The position numbers and the translations under genes are program-made. Shown here piece by piece: positions 11,179 to 20,245 of a stretch of 64,000 nt of DNA. Under the pieces are notes generated by a model. The model was not told where the DNA came from, searched no databases, and saw nothing but the letters and a program-made list of their open reading frames with translations. Every line of letters starts with the position of its first letter. Position 1 is the stretch's first letter. The DNA lies in NCBI GenBank assembly GCA_030762935.1, contig CM060892.1, forward strand, positions 92,476,827 to 92,540,826. Direction: 5' to 3'. This DNA comes from Hymenopus coronatus (Eukaryota > Arthropoda > Insecta > Mantodea > Hymenopodidae).

Positions 11179-11308
11179 CTTGAAATTCCTGGTATAATGA
11201 GATGAGGGTTTGACCTTTCATCCTTGCTGTGTAATCAATAGCAGTGGCAAGATGCTTAACGAATTCCAATAATCGAGGCATTTCTTGTAGAAATTCTCTT
11301 TTAGTCAT
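11179..11308 (-). CDS. Possible coding exon of an unknown gene
   Basis: The reverse-strand frame opens with ATG at 11308 and runs about 43 codons with balanced, helix-like composition (MTKREFLQEM..., FVKHLATAIDYTARM, QTLISLYQEFQ). It reaches CAAG/GTATTG, an acceptable splice donor, at 11179/11178. After that point the frame turns into low-complexity repeat translation. An in-frame TGA sits three codons upstream, so if real this is a first coding exon. I do not recognise the protein. It stands out because the residues do not look like translated repeat. The alternative is a chance open frame in AT-rich DNA. Confidence 0.3.
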
Positions 11309-11930
11309 TTTTTCTCATTTAAACTATGAGCTGCAGCGAAATATCGTTATATATCCAATTTTCCATAGCTCAGGTGCCAGAACATTTTGTTTCAGCTTTC
11401 AAAATATGATAAATTCCTTCACGTACAGTCCAAAACATGCAGTATGTTGAGCATATTGTGAATAATTAACTGAATTGCCTACATTTACGCGGAAAGAATC
11501 ATGGGCTAAAAAGTTAACCATAGTTCATATGTAAATATAAACTATAGGTGAAGGGATTAGAGCACGTTGATCCGTTTTGGGTGTGCTTCAAAAATAAACA
11601 GGTCCCGCGGGAGTCTTCCTGCAGCATTCAATACAGTTCAGCACTGGGGTAAGCTGTCGTTACATTTCCCTGTCGAATTCAGAACCGTTTGAGGCGCAAG
11701 ATACTGCGGAAACCGTCCTTTTCGGTAAAAAGACACTGTACTTTCCACGAAGTAGTCAATTGGTCTCCGTGTTAACATATAGACGTATGTTATAAGAAGT
11801 ATCATTGCCTTAACATTGGCATCAACGAAACCATTGGCTATCACGATCCCCCTCCAACCGAGCTCAGAACGATATTATTATTCCTTACGTGCGAATACTC
11901 TTGGCTAAGTGGAGTTGGCCTGATTTAGAC
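11309..11930. other. Anonymous DNA, weak ORFs only
   Basis: A reverse-strand 68-codon frame at 11638-11844 lies in a slightly GC-richer patch, but it has no motif I can name and no clear splice signals. No K or SINE landmarks. A decayed coding fragment is possible but not supported. Confidence 0.4.
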
Positions 11931-12021
11931 AATTAAATAAATGATAGCTAATTTAGTGTTTTTTTACACAAGCCGTATGCAGGACAGGAGTTGGATAAAT
12001 AGGATCAGAATGAAAACTTGA

Positions 12022-12096
12022 ATGCCATAGCCGGGATTTGAACCACGGACCTCCCGGTCTCTAACCGGTTGCTCTACCACTGAGCTACCATAGCAA
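12022..12096 (-). repeat. tRNA-like head 1 of the composite
   Basis: Reverse strand TGCTATGGTAGCTCAGTGGT (acceptor plus D arm with box A), an anticodon stem ACCGG/CCGGG around loop TTAGAGA, and box B GTGGTTCAAATCCCGG. It ends CTATGGCA, which pairs with the start. It folds as a near-complete tRNA cloverleaf with apparent anticodon AGA but no long serine-type variable arm. It continues directly into the repeat body, so I treat it as a SINE promoter rather than a tRNA gene. Confidence 0.7.
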
Positions 12097-12330
12097 CACA
12101 CCAGCACTGCATTAAAATTCCTCAACTGACTCACATAATTGCCGGTAAACCAAAAGTTCACCTCAAATTATTTTGAGATAACCCCAATGGCGACATACAA
12201 TGTCGTAAGTACTTTAAGTTCCGGGGTTCATAATATAGCCAATTATGGTAAATTATTGTTAACTTAATAGTTTTTTCACACAAGCCCTGTGTAGGACAGG
12301 AGCGAGATAAGTAATGCCGTGCCGACATGT

Positions 12331-12403
12331 TGCCATGGTAGCTCAGTTGTTGAAGAAACGGCGAGAGACCAGGAGATCCGTAGTTCAAATCCCGGCCACG
12401 GTA
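12331..12403 (+). repeat. tRNA-like head 2 of the composite
   Basis: Starts TTGCCATGGTAGCTCAGTTG and ends with box B GTAGTTCAAATCCCGGCC. The D arm and anticodon stem carry mismatches (AACGGCGAGAGACCAGG), so it is more diverged than head 1. It sits at the centre of the inverted structure and is followed by body sequence ATTGAATTTTTCAGTCTGAC. Confidence 0.65.
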
Positions 12404-12655
12404 TTGAATTTTTCAGTCTGACTCTACTTGTCCAACTCCTGTACTACACACGGATTGTGTGAAAAAACAATTCAATTTACAATCATTGGCCATAATATAC
12501 TATACATAATATATAATAACTATACTATGAAGCACGGGACTTGTAAAGTACTTACGACTTACGGGTATGTCATCTCAAAATAATTTAAGATCACCTTGTA
12601 GTTTACTGGGAAAATATGCAAGCCAGTTGAAGAATTTAATGCTATACCCGCATAT

Positions 12656-12730
12656 TGCCATGGAGGCTCAGTGGTAGAGGAACCGGCTAGAGACCGGTAG
12701 ATCCGTCGTTCAAATTCCGGTTATGCATTG
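12656..12730 (+). repeat. tRNA-like head 3 of the composite
   Basis: TTGCCATGGAGGCTCAGTGG, anticodon stem CCGGCTAGAGACCGG and box B CGTTCAAATTCCGG, ending immediately before the right-hand copy of the 17-bp duplication. The body that should follow is missing, so the element terminates inside or just after this head. Confidence 0.65.
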
Positions 12731-12749
12731 AATTAAATAAATGATAGTT

Positions 12750-13639
12750 TACTTTTAAAATCAGATTGCTCAATTTCATCATAGCCAAATTCAAATGCAT
12801 TGTCAATGTTTATTCATGCTAAGTACAAGTAATTGAACTAGGTTAATCAGTGATTATTAAGACACTATTTATGGCAGAAAAGTATATGAATACATTTTCT
12901 AAGTTTACATTATTGTAATTATTTTTCATTTTTCTGAAGCGCTGTTTTGAAAAAAAAAATATTTAGCAACCAGGAGAGTGCTTACATTGTTTTAGAGCTA
13001 GCAAAATGAAAATTCAATTACACTACTCAACGACATTTCTGCACGTGTTATAACGATACACAGTTCGAAACTACATCTACCGAAGATAGTAAATGCAAAA
13101 GAACCTTGACTGTGAGGCCGCTGCATTTGTTAATATGTGTTTACTAGAACAGTGAAATATTACGAACTCGACAAAAGTAATATAGCACAAATGGAGAACT
13201 CTGGAGCTGGAAGTATCTTGATACGAAATGTTGCGGGATTAGCCACACACGACTGTATTAAAGAGATGCACAGTAGGAAAAAATGTAATGATTGTGTGAA
13301 CATTATATATTTATGTAAATATTTATTGTAATTGACTAAGAATCTCTTTCTAAAATTTCCAGCATGAAAAATTCTTATTAAGGATTACATACACCTGACT
13401 TTACTCTATAAGAATAATTAGAATATATTTTGCGTTAAACTTCATTTTAATCGAGAGAGAGCTTAATAGCTGCATTATATATTGGATACAAGGGAATAGC
13501 GACAATAAAACCTTATAGAACTTATCTACTTGGCACGTATCCTCAAATTACTTAGTCTCTCCGTGGCATTATGAAAAAATTCAAAATCGACAAAAATTTA
13601 AGGAATAGATAAAAAGTGAACGATTCACACCATTAACAA
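12750..13639. other. Anonymous DNA with one weak ORF
   Basis: A 64-codon frame at 13137-13331 contains 'GLATHDCIKEMHSRKKCNDC', faintly like the C-x-x-C tail seen in some THAP/P-element or hAT-type transposases. The resemblance is too weak to call. Nothing else recognised. Confidence 0.35.
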
Positions 13640-13820
13640 TGGATATCTCCGAATTGACTGGTGCCAAAAACGTTGTGCGAAATACAATAGACCTGCACCT
13701 TTTATTTAGTACCTTTTAGGTGTATTCGCTTAAAGTTTTGCAGTTTAGGTACAGGATTACACAAATGTCCTTTGAAAGAAGAGGATTTCAAAAGATATTC
13801 CCTGAAATTCAAGATATATA

Positions 13821-14250
13821 CGAGGGCCGTTTTTTCTTTTCAACCTCCGATATGCTATAAATAAAAGACAAATTCATGGAAAACAATTATTTTATTACTA
13901 AAAGTTTTGTACACTTATGGTTACTTTTCAACATAATTCCGAAAAGATTGAGACATTTATCGTACTTGTGCAAAAGCTTTGCAATACCCGCTTCAAAAAA
14001 TGTTGCCGCCAATGATTTCAAATGAGCATTGACGTTGTTTTGAAGATCTTCGTTGGTTTGAAAGTGACACCCTCCTAGCTACGTCTTCAGTTCAGGGAAA
14101 AGGTGAAAGTCGCTGGGTGCCAGGTCAGGACTGTACGGCAGATGATTGAAAATGTCCCATTGAAATTGTTCAAAACTTTTAGTAATAAAATAATTGTTTT
14201 CTATGATCTGTAATTATAGCCTATTGGAGGTTGAAAAAAAATGGCTCTCG
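13821..14250 (-). mobile_element. Mariner-like deletion derivative with duplicated 3' end
   Basis: Flanked by TA at 13819-13820 and 14251-14252. The ends are inverted: CGAGGGCCGTTTTTTC on the left, and CGAGAGCCATTTTTTT as the complement of the right. Homology between the arms extends about 90 bases, through CAACCTCC and the AATTATTTTATTACTAAAAG stretch. Between them, on the reverse strand, is the end of a mariner transposase: 'HLPYSPDLAPSDFHLFPELK' (third catalytic aspartate in PSD), then 'NVNAHLKSLAATFFEAGIAK' and a stop. Both ends are thus copies of the transposase 3' side, and the 5' half of the parent is gone. At 430 bp it cannot encode a working enzyme. Confidence 0.88.
13965..14160 (-). 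pseudogene. Mariner transposase C-terminal fragment
   Basis: The reverse-strand translation covers roughly the last 70-80 residues of a DD34D mariner transposase. It includes the Y-S-P-D-L-A-P-S-D-F-H-L-F-P signature near 14085-14145 and the lysine-rich close ('LHKYDKCLNLFGIML'). The first two catalytic aspartates and the N-terminal DNA-binding domain are absent. An in-frame stop lies just after the signature region (TAG near 14080). The parent family enzyme cuts and pastes at TA sites; this copy is dead. Confidence 0.8.
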
Positions 14251-14453
14251 TATTTTGTTTTTCATGTAAAATTTTGAACAGTGGATTGTTATAAAAATGA
14301 TTAGTTGTTTTTTTAGAACATAAAACCTTTTTCCAAAAATGTTTGTTTATACAGGGGCATAATAACGTATATTTCTGAAATCTGGATATAGAATTTTTTA
14401 GAGGAATTCAGTACCTTCACCTGCCTACCATGTACGTGGTAAACAAAGTAAAA

Positions 14454-15160
14454 TGAGGGGAATAAACTAAATGGGTCACTGCATTTTTCATAATAACCAA
14501 CAGCTTCTGTAAGTAGTGTATGTAGTGTTCAATCCGTATATATGTACTAATTTCTAACGAGGGTATTCAATGAAGTAGCAAAACCATGTCAACAATTTTA
14601 TCACCGGAGTTCTTTGATGCTGAAGGATGCTTCAAAGTTCTATATCATCGTTATCTACTCCTATAGAAATTATCAACTTCCCAACCTCTTGTTCCAGCAG
14701 TTCATCATCAGCAACTCCTTTACTGTTCTTAATTTCAAAACTCTTATGAATTACGTACATCACAACACACTGCCTTCATTATGGCGCGATTCCTACTATT
14801 GCATCTGCTGTGGGAGCATTGCAACTAACATACTCTTCTTTGACACGTAAAAATAACGTAAACTTCCTTGTTGCGCATATTTTCCAATACTTGGGTTCGC
14901 TTTGTCGACTAGTACCATCAGTTTGAAGAGACTGGTTCTGTAATTAAAAAGGATAACACAGGACGAACACGTGTAACAGTTGCAGATTTTCACAGAATGA
15001 GAAATGTCTGTATGTAGCCGGTAGAGGACCACGTGCTGACCCAGTCAACAGCTTAATTTCCACGAAAAGTAATATAAAACGTTTTGTATAAATTGTTGCC
15101 CATGAAACCATACAGATTGCATTGGTAACCAAATAAAAAAATGTACAACATAAATTCGGT
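14454..15160. other. Anonymous DNA, possibly decayed transposon flank
   Basis: Several short overlapping ORFs on both strands, none with a motif I recognise. It may hold the 5' part of the transposase remnant that follows, but no readable frame connects. Confidence 0.4.
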
Positions 15161-15775
15161 ATGGAAATTCAAGCAGATGTGGATGATGGCGATTTTGTCG
15201 ACTGCCTCAACAACTGCCTTGTTGTTTTCTCTGACGAAGCTATAGTTAAGAGAGGACGTTTAATTGCTGTAACATGGGGACACGGGGTACAGAAAACCCT
15301 CGAGCGATCAATGAGAAGTTCGGAATTCATAAAACAAACAACGTCTTTTGTGCCATATCTATTTTTCTGCATTCTGATCTACCTTGACAAGCCACAACAG
15401 TTCGCAATTAGATGAGAACTCTGACGACTGCCTCTTCTAATAGGACGACGCACTACCCCTTTATCACAATGAAGTGAGGCGTTATTGAATCAACATTTGC
15501 CTTACCGTTGGATCGACTGTGCTACTGCTAATTATCCAACATTTTTGCAATTGGCCACCCAGGTTACCTATATTGCCCTATGCAATTTTTTCTGTTGAGC
15601 TATGTGAAGGATGCTGACTGTATGCCACTATTACCACGAACTCTAGCAGAGTTACAACGGCGCATTTTGACTTCTATTGAAACAATATGTCTGAAATGCT
15701 AAACTGAGTATAGCAGGAACTCGACCGGAAATATGCTGAAGCGCAAAACCCACTTTCAAAAAAAGCTCTGTGTGC
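15161..15775 (+). pseudogene. Decayed Tc1/mariner-type transposase, C-terminal half
   Basis: The frame opening at 15161 includes 'LVVFSDEAIVKRG', matching the F-S-D-E block around the first catalytic aspartate region of this superfamily, and 'VTWGHG'. After frameshifts, 'NEVRRY' and 'LPYRWID' pieces correspond to the R-R-Y-L-D-x-x-F-P-x-R-W-I-G block. Around 15597-15700, 'SYVKDADCMPLLPRTLAELQ' and 'RRILTSIETICL' match the W-G-Y-V-K-D-x-V-Y-x-P-P-L-P block and the helix after it. Stops and frameshifts are numerous. Termini were not found. It is related in architecture to the DD41D enzyme at 59110 but is a separate, older insertion. Confidence 0.7.
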
Positions 15776-15847
15776 TTCAACAAATAAAAACGTATAAAAG
15801 TAATAAAATATCAACAAGAAAGTGTCGGCATGAAGCACCTGCATATA

Positions 15848-17368
15848 CGGGGTGTCGATAGATTTTTGGACGTTTCATAACGATGCATTTTCATTAATAC
15901 TTAATATAATCTTACCAACATTTGAAGGACAGAAGTTTGAAGTTTTGTGTTGTAAACCTAATTTTCATTTGTAATCAAGTGAGAAATGTTGTAGAAACGT
16001 TGTAGCTCTTTTAAGTTAAAAAATGACAGATCTGGATGTAGAGGTAGAAATGATTGTAGTACTAGGTGAATGCAGAAAATATTATCAAACTGCTTCGGCA
16101 GTGTTCAATGTCACATATGAAATTAAACGACTGAAAACAATTTTGTAAGTATGGAAGTGTAAAGAACAATAATGGCTTGAAGGAGAAATCAAAAGTGAAT
16201 GACGATTTTAGGATCAGTATTCTTGCTGTTATAGAAGTAAATCTACAGAAATGTCAACATGAATTGTCCAAGTATTTCAATCCAAAGACACTGGGATTAA
16301 CGGCACTTCTGAACAGCGGATACTAAAGCAGCAGAAATACCATTGTTATCATATGTGTTTGCTTCAAGAGCTCACACAAAGAAATTGAGTTATTTTGGCG
16401 AGTAGTTATACAATGCCATTGCAGAGAATGGTTCATTCTTGGCCAACATCATATTATTTGAAGAAGAAACATTCTCAAATATTGGACAATTAATAGACAT
16501 AATATACATAGTTGAACCTCTGAAATCACCTAATGTATGAGAACGGCACCTTTTCGGCAAATGTTTGGTGTGGAATTCTTGATAACCTTGTTATTGGCCC
16601 TTGCCTCTTGGCACACAATTAATGGTGAACTATATTACCATTTTCTTAGCCACGAATTATCTCCCTTTATGGAAATAAGTGTCCTTTAGTGTGAGAAGAG
16701 AAATGCGCTATCAGCAGGATGGTGCAGCATCACATTTTGTAATGCACACAAGTAAAAGACTGAATGATAAATTTGGTGATAGGTGGAGTGGCCGTGCTGA
16801 TCTATCCTGTTTACTCGTTCACCCGATTTAATGTCCTTGGACTTCTTTTTATGGATATACATAAAACAGAAAGTCATGTTTAAAGCACCTACAACCAAAG
16901 AGATAATGACATTTCGAATTCGTGAAGTTTGTTGCGTTAGTAGCCCCTGTATGTTGTTAAAAATTAGAGAAAAATTTCTAAAATTATTGCTAAAGTGAAG
17001 ATACCAATAGACGTAACTTTGAGCATTTAAAGTAATCACATGAGTGATTTGAGTCGTTTCTTTAGTACTGATTTCTACTAATTTTGAGCTACTTCAAAGA
17101 AAACAGCCTTTAAAAGCCCAATTCATAAAAAATGTTTTATTAAAGGTTATTTAGTTTATTCTGGGGAACCACAATATACAAAGGGTTACCATGGTTTCAT
17201 TTAAATTGTGAGGTTGTGCCCTGTGGGCCCCATATTGGGCCCAAAGAAAATATTTTCCATATCACAATTTGGAAGACCTTTTTCTCTAAGGTTTGTAATT
17301 CTTGGCATTTGATTTTTTCTCTTCATTTAAGGGATGCTAACCTGTAACGTTTTATACTGGACACCCTC
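15848..17368 (+). mobile_element. Decayed Tc1/mariner-superfamily transposon
   Basis: Flanked by TA (15846-15847 and 17369-17370). Short imperfect inverted ends: CGGGGTGTCGATAG on the left, and GAGGGTGTCCAGTA as the complement of the right. The 1,521-bp length is normal for this class. It contains the transposase remnant described next. The region after the transposase (17100-17368) is noncoding. Confidence 0.65.
16023..17010 (+). pseudogene. Transposase remnant of the 15848 element
   Basis: Starts ATG with 'MTDLDVEVEMIVVLGECRKY', like the N-terminal helix-turn-helix start of insect Tc1/mariner transposases ('...EMILIYGE...'). Near 16560 'NVWCGILDNLVIGPCLL' matches the N-x-W-x-G-I-x-x-x-x-x-I-G-P block. 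Near 16700-16790 'MRYQQDGAASHFV' carries the second catalytic aspartate, followed by 'NDKFGDRWSGR'. The final block is shifted but legible (CACCCGATTTAATGTCCTTG region). Many frameshifts and stops make it inactive. The spacing of the last two aspartates cannot be counted safely through the frameshift. Confidence 0.75.
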
Positions 17369-17370
17369 TA

Positions 17371-18745
17371 TATGTACATAACTTTCTTTGTAAACCTACG
17401 CTTGCCCTGTGAGGAGCGCCGAAGCTCAATGTAAAACTAAATAAAATGTTCATTATTACAGACGCACACCCTGGTTTATCACAATACTATTAACTTTGAT
17501 CTTTAATTTTATTGAGTTATATTTTTAAAACATTTTAAGTAAACATAGATTCTAGTTTCTCATGGAATTGAAGATCTTCTCTTTTTCTATTTTTTTTTTT
17601 TAATTAAAGCTTGGAGTTGCTAGCATGGAGTTGTCTATAGACGCAACTTCTTTATATTTTTTTTGCTTTTATCAGATGCATGTACTTTCCCGAATTTTTC
17701 ATGACTGGCTATTTTCTCGTTTTGCTAGTACAGAATCTATGTTTACACTTACAAACATATCTTAGCCAGGACTAGAACCATACTCCCCATGCACCCAAAG
17801 TACCAAAGGGGCATGGGAATTGGCTTCCACTCGTCAATTTAACATCGCATAGGCTAAGAAGTTATTTTATAAACTTTCGTAAGTCTCTGGAGCAGCATTT
17901 TTCCTGGTCATCTTACCGGGATTCGAGTTTCCCTACCTCAAGACCACCTGCTGTCACCAAATGCACGTTTGAGGAAGTTTTGGCCATGTCTCAACCAATA
18001 GCTCCATTGTTTATATCTAACTCTTTATCGTGTTCCAGGGATAGCTGTTTGAGGTTGGTTTCATTTACTGTTCTTTGTTATTCTATGTTTGTCATTCACC
18101 GCAGGTATGGTTTTAGTTATAGTGTTTTCATACGTGTGTATTTAGCGTTGCACGACAGCGACTGTGCTGAAATAAAATAACAAAAGCGGTGAAATATCAT
18201 CCAATCTGTCATTCCTGTCACAGCGGAGATGTGCAACAGGATACAATGCTTGAGGCGGTCAGGGACTTTGTTAGGAAGTCTAGTTGACGGTATATCTGCT
18301 CTTCATATTTCGTCTATACTTTTCTCTTTATTTTCTTTTCTTTTCTTCCCATAAAACAGCGGGCTCTCCCAATCCTGTCAAGTCAAGCTTGTTCATCACG
18401 TTCTGATTTTTGATCACTACACCGCTTCGAGTTACAGGATTGCAGAATTTAGATTCCGAGATGCTTCCTCCGATGAATGCAGTGTAGAATCTGCTGTGTC
18501 AGTTAGATATTATTTACAGTGCAAGAAAACTGTTATTTACTTCTGCACTTATCTTCTAGAATTAATGTTGTATCAGAGATTATACTGTGTTGTTTTATCA
18601 CCTTTTGCGATATATAGTTTAAATAGTTCTAACTTGCTTGTAATTATTCATAAACCATTATTTTACTTACTAGTACTATTTTTAGTTAGGGACTGATATT
18701 CTTGAGATGTTAATTTGTTTGACGAATACTGTAAACAAAAAAACA
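17371..18745. other. Anonymous DNA, no gene recognised
   Basis: Two 66-codon frames (17980 and 18496) have no recognisable motif. A box-B-like GGTTCTAGTCCTGG occurs in reverse near 17770-17785 without a convincing box A, so no SINE is called. Confidence 0.45.
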
Positions 18746-18835
18746 CTGATGTGTTGCACTCACATGACAGTCTCTTGTGCTTTTACACAAGCTATTATTA
18801 AAAAAATCATTCTTTTATTTACTCCTTATCAATAA
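18746..18835 (+). mobile_element. K repeat, 5' end fragment
   Basis: GATGTGTTGCACTCACATG and ACAGTCTCT match the K start, then TTATTAAAAAAATCATTCTT, then the match stops. A second K copy begins about 85 bases later in the same orientation. Confidence 0.65.
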
Positions 18836-18918
18836 AAATACATTTTATTACACGTTTTAATATTTCATTATACACATAAGAAGATCACAGAAGGCTAAAA
18901 CGATAGTCATTTTTTTTT

Positions 18919-19704
18919 AAAAAATCCTATGTGTTATTGTTAAAAAGCTTATTATTATATCTGCTCCACGCTAATTCAGATAAACATTAGCAGAAATGGT
19001 CATTACTTTCTTCCATGTAAGTAGAAGGGAAATAAGGGAGTACATTAGGTTAAAGCGAGTCAAATCCTTTAAAAGCTTGCTATGTGATTAAATTTCGTTT
19101 CTTTGCATGACAAATTCCCGTGGGTGAAAACTAACTTATTTTAAAACTGAAACCAATAACAGAGATATCTCGGAAATGGTTAACTCTGCGAAAAAAGTGT
19201 TTGACATAAATAGTGTATTTTAACGAGATCTATATTTTTTATGCAGTACTAATTTTTTTATATCTCTTGCGATTTACCAGTTAGGCAAAAGCTATACAGA
19301 TAAAATAGGTCTTCAGATGCTATTTCCAGAAAATTCAAGTATACATTTTATATTATGTAAATATATTAATATCCGGTCTTGTTAAGAGCCAGTTTTGATA
19401 AAATCAAAAGTTTCGATTTTTTCACATATAATATATAGTTTGGACTGGGTTGGGATTTTCCTCAAAATCTTCGTGTTGCATCCTTGCAAAATACTAAACT
19501 TAAATACCAATTTTGTTATTTTCGACTTTTCGCTTTTGAGTTATCGTGTTCATAGGCACACAGACACACATCTTCTGCTAAAAATGTTTTATTTTTTATT
19601 CTGGAGCCCTAAAACATGAACTTCCAGTGAAATATAGGGATCGAATTTTTGGATGGTGAGTAATACTTCTCTACGTATGCATTGTGTACTAAATGGAGAA
19701 AATA
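18919..19704 (+). mobile_element. K repeat, nearly complete
   Basis: Begins at GTTATTGTTAAAAAGC (the first bases of K are deleted). It has ATTCAGATAAACATTAGCAG, GAAACCAATAACAG, ATCTCTTGCGATTTACCAG, CTTTTCGCTTTTGAG, and the end CTTCTCTACGTATGCATTGT. The terminal hairpin is degraded. Confidence 0.85.
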
Positions 19705-19799
19705 TCATTACGTTATAGGCTTCAAATTCCGTTCTTTACACGACCTCAAGAGAAAAGCAGTATTCCTTATCATTTGAAAAAGTGGTAGATATTCAAGTA

Positions 19800-20245
19800 T
19801 TTGAATTTGATAATTCAACGAATAACAAAAGAATGTCTGAGAAGTGGTATACGAAACAAGAAAGCCTATATGTGTACTTCAAACAATTTACGCATTTTTA
19901 TATACTATGAAGCTTATTTGGTATAAAGTGTGTGCTTCAACTAGATGTGTATTTTTGTACTAAGATTTTAGTAAGTATATAATCGTTGAGAATCCAGGAC
20001 ATCAGGCTGTTTCCAGATGCGTATACATTTTATATGCTATAAGATATCAAATGTACCTTAGTTTAATCCAAACCTTTGTACCATTTTGAGAAAATAAAAA
20101 AGTACTAACATCTTGTTTTGTAAAGGGTGGTATGGAATGGAGTGATTTTGAAACGTTAATACCAAGTATGGTATTTAAGAGGCTTCATTTTATAGTTATT
20201 CTGCTCATATATGAATAAAGTTTTTTGTAAAATGCCTTTACTTAT
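19800..20245 (+). mobile_element. K repeat, highly degenerate
   Basis: Recognisable only as a colinear series: GTGTGCTTCAACTAGATG..TATTTTTGTACTAAG, GCTGTTTCCAGATGCGTATA, AATACCAAGTATGGTATTTA. No ends remain. It follows the copy at 18919 in the same orientation. Confidence 0.5.

Larger units (their letters stand above)
11931..12747. mobile_element. Inverted composite of tRNA-headed units with 17-bp target duplication
   Basis: AATTAAATAAATGATAG occurs identically at 11931-11947 and 12731-12747. Between these lie three tRNA-like heads: reverse at 12022-12096, forward at 12331-12403 and forward at 12656-12730. They are separated by a shared body of about 250 bases. The body left of centre is the reverse complement of the body right of centre; for example CTCAAATTATTTTGAGATAA on the left pairs with ATCTCAAAATAATTTAAGAT on the right. 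GTGTGAAAAAAC also appears on both sides in opposite sense. The whole reads as an inverted dimer of a SINE-like unit inserted in a single event. Confidence 0.7.
13640..14453 (+). mobile_element. K repeat, degenerate, split by a mariner derivative
   Basis: Left part ends GATATTCCCTGAAATTCAAG. The right part resumes TTTTTCATGTAAAATTTTGA and continues to ACAGGGGCATAATAACGTAT, TTTCTGAAATCTGGATATAG, and the end CATGTACGTGGTAAACAAAG. The split lies where the K consensus reads AAGATATACATTTTA. The 5' boundary is uncertain because the first part is very diverged. Confidence 0.65.

Noticed and set aside
12022..12096. Functional tRNA gene (apparent anticodon AGA)
   Set aside because: The head folds well but lacks the long variable arm of serine tRNA, runs straight into a repeat body shared with two other heads, and lies inside a duplicated-flank composite. 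A SINE promoter is the better reading.
13137..13331. P-element/THAP-like transposase C-terminus
   Set aside because: A single C-x-x-C with a few matching residues is not enough; no flanking inverted repeats seen.
17760..17850. tRNA-like SINE head on the reverse strand
   Set aside because: Box B (GGTTCTAGTCC) is good, but no box A and no second copy were found.
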